Of a stretch of 64,000 nt of DNA, positions 55,587 through 64,000 are shown piece after piece (within the stretch, counting starts at the first letter, position 1; every line of letters begins with the position of its first letter). The notes under the pieces were generated by a model, which was given only the letters and a program-made list of their open reading frames with translations, was not told the origin of the DNA and made no database searches. Source of the DNA: Physella acuta (lineage: Eukaryota; Mollusca; Gastropoda; Physidae); assembly GCF_028476545.1 (NCBI RefSeq), contig NW_026732310.1, positions 26,001-90,000 of the forward strand, read 5' to 3'. Position numbers and translations under genes: made by a program.

Positions 55587-56205
55587 AGATTTAGGACCGT
55601 AAAAATAATAAAAAATAAAAACTTAAGCCTAAAATTAATTCAGAAATTTAATAATTTTAGAAGCAATGCTATAAAAGTTGCAAATCCAGAGAACTTGAAA
55701 ATAATTTGTTGAGTTTAAGGCTACATTTTTATTTATTTTCATCAAGCCTAAGTTATAGTCCGATGTTTCACTTTCGTAAGACAAACATTGATTGGCTGTA
55801 CAGGAACTCCGTGATCGATTTCTGACAGCCCCACTTTATAGTTTTTTTTTGTTTACAAAACTTTGCAGGTCAAGTTTTTAATAACAATGCAAATTAAAAT
55901 CCCATGACCTAGTTTTTCTTTTTTTAGCTTAAAATGTGTACAATAAAATTTATGGCGGCCTATCGAATAGCAGGATGCTATTGTTTATGTCGCCGTTACA
56001 CGCGAAAACCAAATTGTTTTTGCTTTTTTTTAAATTTTTATTTAGGTACCGAAAATATTAAATACATCAGATACATCCAATCTTTAGTAAAGTCCGAAAA
56101 AAAAAACCCAGGCAGACAGGATTTTATAACCATATTAATTGTAACTACGCCGTGCATGATTTTTAAATTAATTTATGGGCCTCTCAAATACCTTTGAGAC
56201 TTTTC
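55587..56205. repeat. Dispersed repeat R27, short copy
   Basis: Left part 55587-55800 and right part about 55848-56205 match 27188-27420 and 30545-30910. The 50 bases between them (ggaactccgtgatcg...) have no match to the longer copy that I can see. Confidence 0.78.
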
Positions 56206-56247
56206 TCGTTGGCGTCTATTTATTAATTACGTAAACTTTAAAAAAAA

Positions 56248-56515
56248 AAGAATAAAATCTCGTAGAAAAAAGAATTGTACACCAAGTGAACGCCAAATAT
56301 GATGTGCATAATAGTGCAGAATATTATTAGTACTTTATAAATTCACATGCGTTTTTTGAGAAATCGGAAATAGCGATAATTACTACTTCCGGTCAACAGA
56401 AATTACTCAAAATTTGGCACAGAATAAGATCTTTTATTTGTATGTGAAATTTATCTCTCTAAAATAGTACTCAAGTTATAAGCTTTTAAAAAAATTAAAA
56501 GTAGAAAAGTTTAAC
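56248..56515 (-). mobile_element. HINE fragment, minus strand
   Basis: It shares the 'ccaagtgaacgccaaat', 'gagaaatcggaaatagcg' and 'ttccggtcaac' blocks in reverse orientation. Both ends are missing. Confidence 0.65.
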
Positions 56516-57740
56516 ACAATTTAAAGACGGTAAGAAAATTTTCCATTGGTTGCTAGGGCTTTTCTATAATTAGGTAGTCCAAACTGGCGAAAAAGTGCGT
56601 TTTAGGGTCAGTTTTTGCGGTTTTCAAAAAAATAATTTCACTACTTCTAGTTTTCATATAAGAATAAAAATTATATGTCAATAAAGTTTAAGTCTTTATC
56701 TGTCGTAATCTGGTATTTTTATATCTGTAACACATGTTTGAATGTGTTTTATATTTGTTTGAAAAGTATCAGTTACGTCAACAAATTTCACCGTTTTGCG
56801 AGTACCGATCGACCCCACACTCTTTCATTTGGTTGCGGCTTCGCGACGAAGCATCGTAATTTCATTTTAAAGGGCGAATTCTAGTTTATCGTTTGATGTA
56901 TAAACTGAAAAAATAACTTGCTTATTTTATTTTAAAAAATCAGTTTTTAAACTTTAAATGACAATATATACACGAAAACATACTGATTCTGTTTCAATTT
57001 TTACACCGATGTAAAGTTCACTCTTATAACTACTTTGTGTTGTAAATTCAAGTATTTCTGATTTACGGTCGCGAAGCCGTTCCCTCAATAAACATATAAC
57101 CCTCGAGTCAATTTTCAACCCCAAAGAGTGAGTAGCTCGCCGAACGGTTTTAAAAGTTGACATTGACGACCGATGATGCTAAACGGATTTTACCCTTGCT
57201 AGAGCCTTCAAACAAGTTGTAAGTATCATTTTAAAAGTTTCATTTCCATTTTAATAAATGAATTTTAAGTTTGAATGTCAGTTTGGTTTAATTAGTACAC
57301 GTTAATAATGTAAATTTGAACGCTACTAGTCCACGGTTTTTAGCGTGTGAACTACGCTTGTACACAAGGTGTGTTTAGACGTGAAGCTATTTAATTCAGG
57401 ACATTCTAGGGACTTAAAATATGGATGCACTTAACTATTAGATGCTAGTGTTTACTAATTCTTTAAAATCTATCGAATGGGATTTATGATAGGGTCGTAT
57501 AGTCGTATTACTACAGTTTATCTGGACTATCACGTCAAAATTATAAATCGACAAATTCAAAATGGCCACCAGACAATCCTGGTTACTATGTGGACGAACT
57601 CAATTATTTACAGGGAACGAAAGTTAAATACTTATAAAATATTAATGAAACACAAAAGAAGTGTATAATTATAATAACTATACATCTTTATCGATTTATT
57701 TAAAACAAAAGACACTAAATTTTAAGGACTAATGTGATTA
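56516..57740. other. No gene seen
   Basis: AT-rich; two inverted pieces (about 56790-56850 'ccgttttgcgagta', 'ggcttcgcgacg' against about 57060-57150) suggest another foldback relic. No supported gene. Confidence 0.4.
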
Positions 57741-57746
57741 ATTTTT

Positions 57747-58527
57747 ACTCTCTCGTATATGCGAAGTATAGAGAAAGTATTGTAATCGTGCACAAAAATA
57801 AATTGAAATTTTAACAATTTTCACCGTATTACACCTCAGTCCTTCTTCACATCCGAACTATAGAGGACTTATTTTAATCGGGCAAAAATTGTCAATCCAG
57901 ATTTATCAAAATTAAAAGGTTGTGTGCGTAATCCAGTCTGAAAAACTGGGCTTTGCAATTCTGTCCGTATGTCTGTGTGTCTGTGTGTGTGTCTGTGTGT
58001 GTGTGTGTAAACACGATTACTTGAGTACCGTTACAGCTAGCTTGCTGAAATTTCATATATAAGTATTTTATCAAAATCGTAAATCCGTATCAACTTTTGA
58101 GCGATTTCCGATAACCGGAAGTGGTACTTTTTCTACTTTGAATTTTTCAAAAGCCTATAACTTGAGTACTATTTCAGATAGATAAATGAAATTTCACATG
58201 TAAGTAAAACATCTAATTTTCTACCTTCTGTCAAGTCAAATTTTGAGTAATTTCCGTTGACCGGAAGTAGTAATTAACGCTACTTCCGATTTCTCAAAAA
58301 ACTAATGTAAATTTTAAAAGTGCTAATAATATTGCGCACTATTATGCGCTTTTTTTATTTGGCGTTCACTTGGTGTGCAATTAATTTGTCTACGAGATTT
58401 TATTCTATTTTAAAAACTTTAAGTATTTAAAATGGATTTAAAATCATGTCTATAGCCCGAGTTCCCATCCCCTGTTATTTTATATAAGAATATTCGAGAA
58501 AGTTTTGGGGAGATCACTCCCGGTTTA
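57747..58527 (+). mobile_element. HINE (Helentron-like), full-length copy
   Basis: It begins ACTCTCTCGTATATG and ends CGAGAAAGTTTTGGGGAG, hairpin GGGAG-ATCA-CTCCC, ggttta. It contains a (TG)n/(TGTC)n tract at about 57960-58010. Confidence 0.8.
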
Positions 58528-59960
58528 TTTTATTTTCTGTTGTGCACTATGATTCTGATTTCCCTGCTGAATAATGTGAAATGGCCTGCGCCAGTCTCCG
58601 TAATAAAATGTACCAGATAAATTTTTAGATGGTGGTGCAATTTATTAAGATTCTACATGTTGTGACTTAGTTTTAAATGTTATATTAGTTGTAATTGTAA
58701 GTAGTACTAGTTGTATTTCTCATTATTTATTTATTTTATATGCATATAGTAGCAATGAAGGACAGTCAAGTTGTCCTATAGGATGTTGAGAACCAGAGTA
58801 TGGCATTTTCATCATTGGATATCTCAACCATTGTGGCACAAGCAACGAATATTTCATTCAATAGAATTGATATAAAAAATATACTATCAAGTATACATTA
58901 CTTTTAACAAAAAGGTGTTTTTAGGCTTTTTCATATGTTTCCAGTTATAGTCATAGGACAAATAGTAGGCCTACACAATAGGCTAGTAGTAAATTTAATT
59001 ATATTTTATTAATCACTAAATCAATTATTTATTCCATAGCTGGAGACATTTACTGTGGCCTATCAAGAACTGTCCTTACAAGGGAAGGGAAGAAGGTTGC
59101 CCCCCCCCCCCCCCAGTTCCCAAAACATATCACTTACTCTTGATGCTCCACAAGATCAAGGTTGAGGGAAACAAGACGTACAAAGATGTGAAGTTGTCGT
59201 TTTAAAAACTATTCCCCCAAAGCAGTTATCAACCCGATAGGTTTAAATGTAGCATCAACTGCTGCATCACTTGTAGACATCACGTCTTTATTGGATTAAA
59301 TTACACTACTACATTAAATTTTGATTCTGTTGCTCCAGAACTAGATAACTGTGGCATTTTTAAAAATAATATTTTAACTCATGTGATTTTTGAAAATAAT
59401 GAACACATTCTTCCTGTTAATATTACCAACACAATAGTTTTAGAGTTATTCTATGTCCAAAGCAAAAAAAAAAATTTGATTTTTTTTGTATGAAAATAAA
59501 AGTGACCAAAACACATTTTTGTCATTTTCAATTATTTTTTTTTACCTTATAAAGACTCATTTTAGATGACTGAAAAAAATTGGGCATATATATTGCAAGC
59601 TTTGCAGTAACTTTACCAATTTCTACACTTCTATGTTATTTAGTTTAGAAAATATGGGTTCTCAAAAATGGCACTTTTTGAAAATCAGTTTTTTTTTCCA
59701 AATTTTGCTTTGTTAAAAATCGCATAACTTTTTTATTTATTGAGATATTTTCATAAAATTTGTGGCATAGAGCTTACAATTAAAAGTTCTTTCATGACAT
59801 ACTCACTCCAGAAGTCTGCAATCAATAGTTAATTTCAGTTTGGACTACCTACTATAATGCAGGTTATCTGAAGGCTTGCGAGTGAGAACTAATTAACAGT
59901 ATTATTTTATATATTTTTTGTTACCACCGCACAGCGCGAGAGCGATCTCTCAGCGCGTAG
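58528..59960. other. No gene seen
   Basis: AT-rich with a C-run at 59101-59115. Short frames only. Confidence 0.45.
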
Positions 59961-59989
59961 GTCTCAAGATCAACAAATAAAAGACAGAA

Positions 59990-60500
59990 GTGATGAGAAT
60001 TAACAATAACCAGGAGGCCCCAGTGATAATAGACGGAAGACAAATAAATGATGCGGAAGAGTTTGTCCACCTTGGCAGCAAGATCAGCAAAACGGGAGGC
60101 ACAGGGGTGGACATACGTGCTAGAATTAATAGAGCCTGCTGCGCTTTCACAGTTCTGCGACCCATAATATGCCATCTCCATTACCACAAAAATTAGGATA
60201 TTTAACTCAAATGTCAAGGCAGTTCTGCTGTATGGAGCAGAGACATGGAGAGTCTCCAAAGCAAGCACAGCAAAGATACAGACCTTCATTAACTGATGCC
60301 TTAGACAGATATTGAAATTGAGATGGCAGGACAAAGTGCCGAACATAGAATTATGGAGGAAAGCAAGGCAGGAGCCTATGGCTGTGCAAATAAGGAGGAA
60401 GTGGCGCTGGGTGGGACAAACGCTACGAAAGGCTCACCCAAATGTTACACTCATAGCGCTTGACGGACCTGGAGGCGGAGTCTTCTTGAAGAACTGAAGC
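59990..60500 (+). pseudogene. LINE (non-LTR retrotransposon) 3' ORF fragment
   Basis: The C-terminal end of a LINE reverse-transcriptase polyprotein. The first part reads 'AEEFVHLGSKISKTGGTGVD', 'IRARINRA' and 'AFTVLRPI'. After a stop at 60194-60196 a neighbouring frame reads 'NSNVKAVLLYGAETWRVSKA', then a stop at 60294-60296, then 'CLRQILKLRWQDKVPN', 'ELWRKARQEP' and 'RRKWRWVGQTLRK'. This is the common post-RT region of RTE/CR1-type elements. No polymerase core is left in the window. At least two stops and one frame change; a dead 5'-truncated copy. Confidence 0.82.
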
Positions 60501-62625
60501 CAAACAGGGATGACCTGAGAGACGGCAAAACTAATAGCCGGGGATCGGATGAAATAGAAGTAAATGGTCGGGGCCCTATGTTCCATAAGGAGCAAAGAGG
60601 ACTTAGTCAAGTAAATCAACCGCACAACGCAATCTGACGAAATAGCTTTTAATTGTTGACTTTTTTTAAAAACGATGGGTCAATCGTTTGTCACAATTCG
60701 GCTACTGTTTGTGCTTTTAAACGCTAAAAACCACTTATTTTATTGTCATAAGCGATCGCTGGTCCGGACTGTGTTATTTTAGGGAGAGTCGGCTATATAT
60801 ACAATGTCTGGGTAGGAGGTGATGACAGCTGGTATTTATATTTAAGTGTGTGCAATGTTTTAGAGATTTAAAAAAAAAAAAGCTTGTGATGCAAACATTA
60901 ATACTTTTGTTTTTCAAAGTGAAACCAACAATTAACCAGATAAATTTGGGGGCCCCTAAAAATCAGCCCCCCCCCAATCCACCACTGCGAGTGTCGACCA
61001 CGTAGAAGGGGCCGAAAACTGTCTTTTAGAGATGCTATCTACTGGATATTTAAAAAAACTATATTGAATAATAAAAGGGGAGATAACACGATTAAATATA
61101 AGCAATCGCGCGATCAGCTCGCTGTAGATGGTGAAATGTCACTGTTCACTATTTTTAGTCGAAGCCTATATATAGATCTAGTGTCAACGTCATTTTCAAT
61201 GAATTAAAACGTGTAAGAAATCTCATGAGCAACCAAGCTTTTAATAAAGAAAGCAAATTATATTTATTTTTTCAGTTAAGTTAAAAGCTTAATACCAGAA
61301 AGGTAGTTGTCCGTGTCTTCATTAGTAAATAGTCTCAAACTTGAAAGTCTGTCAAAGGTATTCTAGCAAATATCGTTAATTTTAGTGGAATAACAAATTA
61401 ATATATCGTTTCAACAAACGTAGAAATAACAATAATGGACTGAGATTATTGGCGTGCGTTGGGATTTTCCACCGTTTACCACATGTATGGGAAAACATTG
61501 AAAAAATTATGACTGCATTGGTTTTCGGTCTAAACATGCTGTGACCCTCCCAGTTTGCCCGATACACATTTGAGAATATATTTTAAAAGTGATTTTCCTT
61601 AGCCTCCGTAAGACACAAAACTCACGCGAAATATTCTTGTATATTAAATCAAATCAATTCCATTGCTAAAATTTAAAACAAAGATTCATTTACAGTATAT
61701 AAGGCGTGAAGTAGTTCAGTAAAGAAACACAATTATTTACTGTTTTTATATAGGTACTTGTTTTGTTTTTAACTAATAAATTTTCGTTTGGTCTACTGTT
61801 CTCCGGCTTGTCTTAAGATGCCTTAAATCTAGTTTATCGGTCGATATAATTAAATTCGTTGAATTTTCGAATTAGGAGAACTGCCAAGCGTATCTTATTG
61901 AAAATTGATAATAGTGTTGGAACCTAACAAAAATAACTTACTGACGTATCGTTAAAGCTATAACCGACACACAATTTAGCTTTGTGATGCATTACACTTC
62001 TGAATGGACTATGTGGTCTAATTTTTTTTTTGGAACCCATGTTTGTTGTGAAAATAAGTAGATATATATACCATTTGATCTGAACTTTTATAATTAAAGG
62101 TGTTTCTAAATTAGATTATTTATCGGAATTATATTTACTTCTTCAATTATTTTTATTATACCTTCACTTAAATCTTAATAATATTTTCTACATAAATGTG
62201 TATTTTAAAATTTTGCACATATTGCAGATTTTTTAAAATCTAATATATAAAGCTCAAATACATATGTTTGTCGTTGACATACTTCAATGGATTAAAGTGT
62301 TAGACTATTATCGTGCGCATTTGTCTAAATTTATGAGTTAAAAAATTACTATTGAAAGTGTTGGGAAATAATTTTCATTTTTCAAACTGATAGTAATAAT
62401 TGTCGGCATGTTCATTAAATACAATTTTAAAAAAAATAACAAAAATTCTAATCATGTCTGAAAATTATTTATATTTAGTCCTTTAGCACTTACTTCCCTT
62501 TGATAAATTAAGAAAACACAATTACTTCCCTTTATAAAACATTGCATTAGTGGAAAAGAATTTACTTTTTATTACTTTGTTTTGGTGTTGTGGAAAAAAA
62601 TAATTACATAATTAGCGGGGATTGA
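60501..62625. other. No gene seen
   Basis: AT-rich. The stretch 61790-61990 is an inverted relative of about 32385-32550. No supported gene. Confidence 0.45.
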
Positions 62626-63251
62626 TCAAGTGCAAATGTTGTAGGTATTTTACGAATAAGCTTGGAGTATTATAATTGTTCATTTGGTTTGGTTTGGCAC
62701 CTACGTTCGTTTAAGTGAGTGCAAAAAGACTATGAATAAGTTGGGGTACTATAGTCGATTATTAAGCTTTTTTCGTTTTCGTTTGTGTTTTTTTCTTTGG
62801 GTTTGTGTTTGTATTTGTGTTTGGTTTTGCGTTTGGATTTGGTTTGTTTTCGTTTGCTTTTTCGTTTGTGTTTTTTTCTTTGGGTTTGTGGTTGGTTTTG
62901 CGTTTGGATTTGGTTTGTTTTCGTTTGCTTTTTCGTTTTTTTGTGTGTTCGTATGGTGTTTGTGGTTGTGGTTGGGTTTGTTGTTAGGTTTTTGTTTTCG
63001 TTTGCTTTTTTGTTTGTTTTTTCTTTGTGTTTGTATTGGTGTTTGTGATTGTGGTTGGGTTTGTTGTTAGGTTTTTGTTTTCGTTTGTATTTGTAATTGT
63101 GTTAGCGTTATTTTTGCGTTTTGTTGTTTTGGTTGGTTGTGGTTTGGGTGGGCAATGCCGGGTTTATGATGATTACTAAACACACAGGTAATGGTCTTTA
63201 ACAGAAAGGTTTTTCACAGAAGCCAGAGCAGGGCCTGGCCGGGACGGCTAG
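62626..63251 (+). mobile_element. Helitron family 2, 3' half (5'-truncated copy)
   Basis: Colinear with 16965-17624, including the G+T tract (62765-63150), 'gggcaatgccgggttta' and the end GCCGGGACGGCTAG (CTAG at 63248-63251) before a T. Confidence 0.75.
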
Positions 63252-63745
63252 TCTCTAGTAAAGAAAGCATTGTTTTAGAGGCAGATAGATTTATAGGCAT
63301 ACTGATTTTTGGAATTTTTAAACGGACAACGATGAGAGGATACAACACTTTGCAGTCACATCAGTTGAAAGGTTTTGATTTTTACCGCATGTATATTGGC
63401 AAATATGTTCCTTTACAGGGAGGCTACCTGAGTGTTTTAAAGTAATTTGTTTTAATGGTTCTTTCCCTTTTATCACTTTCGCACTCTATAAGTGTGGGCA
63501 TATATTCTATGAACACGGGTATCAATTATTATTAACCTAAAACATCCAAGCACTGCTAAATATAGTCACAGAAAGTCCTTAATAACTTTAATCTATTATT
63601 TACTGAGTCCTGGCACTTTTTTTCTTGTCAAATACAAAAATATACAGTCTACTCTCTGTGTAAATCCTACGTAAATATTAACCCCGTCAAAAGCAAATAT
63701 GAACTGTTAACACACACAGACACACACACACACATATATATATAT
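63252..63745. other. No gene seen
   Basis: AT-rich. A short frame at 63260-63445 reads 'KRTTMRGYNTLQSHQLKGFD' with no recognised domain. Confidence 0.4.
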
Positions 63746-63835
63746 CAGAGGCGTAGAGAGGGCGAGGCGAGGGGGGGGGGCGGGGCGGACCGCACCGGGT
63801 GACACCAACACCGGGGGTGACACCAAGGCAGAAGA
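63746..63835. repeat. Possible start of another CAGAGGCGTAG-ended element
   Basis: After an (AC)n(AT)n run, CAGAGGCGTAGAGAGGGC resembles the terminal repeat of hAT MITE family 2, but the inside ('gaccgcaccgggtgacacca' units) is different. The right end is not seen within the window. Confidence 0.4.
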
Positions 63836-64000
63836 TTGTAAAATATATTTAAAATTTTTTTTTTGTCACTTCCATTAACGATTAAATAAATCAAGATAGT
63901 CTTTAAGTACAAATCGACAATCGACAAATATGATACCATGACGTAAACGTGCTAACTATAGAGAAAACAATCCTACATCTAACTGTATTATTAAAACATT

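Noticed and set aside
59921-60346. A 141-codon minus-strand frame
   Set aside because: It is the antisense shadow of the LINE fragment on the + strand.

Overview
The window looks like an AT-rich, intron-rich animal genome packed with transposons. I infer a mollusc, most likely a freshwater pulmonate snail, from the mix of repeats: hAT elements carrying poly-G runs, Helitron and Helentron-like elements, TTAGGG-type interstitial telomeric DNA, recurring AGATCTAGATCT-rich stretches, and a RING-NHL gene with typical animal GT-AG introns. This is inference; no species-diagnostic gene is present. Nothing bacterial or CRISPR-like was seen.

Only one host gene is well supported: a five-exon RING-finger/NHL-repeat gene on the + strand (22735-43233, about 531 codons). 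Exon 1 and exon 2 hold a split C3HC4 RING, exon 3 is a short linker, exon 4 (42030-42906) is a six-bladed-propeller-type NHL region, and exon 5 gives an unusual cysteine-rich tail. The exons join in phase apart from one reading-frame break in exon 2. Intron 2 holds a roughly 650-bp alternating purine-pyrimidine tract, and the 15.3-kb intron 3 is stuffed with transposons, tandem repeats, an interstitial telomere-like tract and a long perfect-looking hairpin.

Upstream (1-22.2 kb) is a nest of mobile elements: a deleted hAT element (1-898); a cluster of non-autonomous Helitrons (3131-7825), two of them abutting head to tail; a hAT MITE inside one of them; a large foldback-like element bounded by inverted minisatellites (about 10222-18600) that holds a hAT MITE, itself carrying a young 4.66-kb LTR element (10674-15329) with near-identical LTRs and no pol; and a three-level nest of DNA elements at 19.4-22.1 kb.

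Downstream (43.5-64 kb) are a further Helitron copy with a hAT fossil in it, several copies of a Helentron-like short element (HINE), a head-to-tail Helitron-like dimer, a satellite-like tandem repeat, a LINE 3' fragment (about 59990-60500) and a second copy of a GT-skewed Helitron 3' half. I found no convincing second host gene. Many long open frames are products of (TA)n, poly-G or repeat sequence and are not reported as genes.
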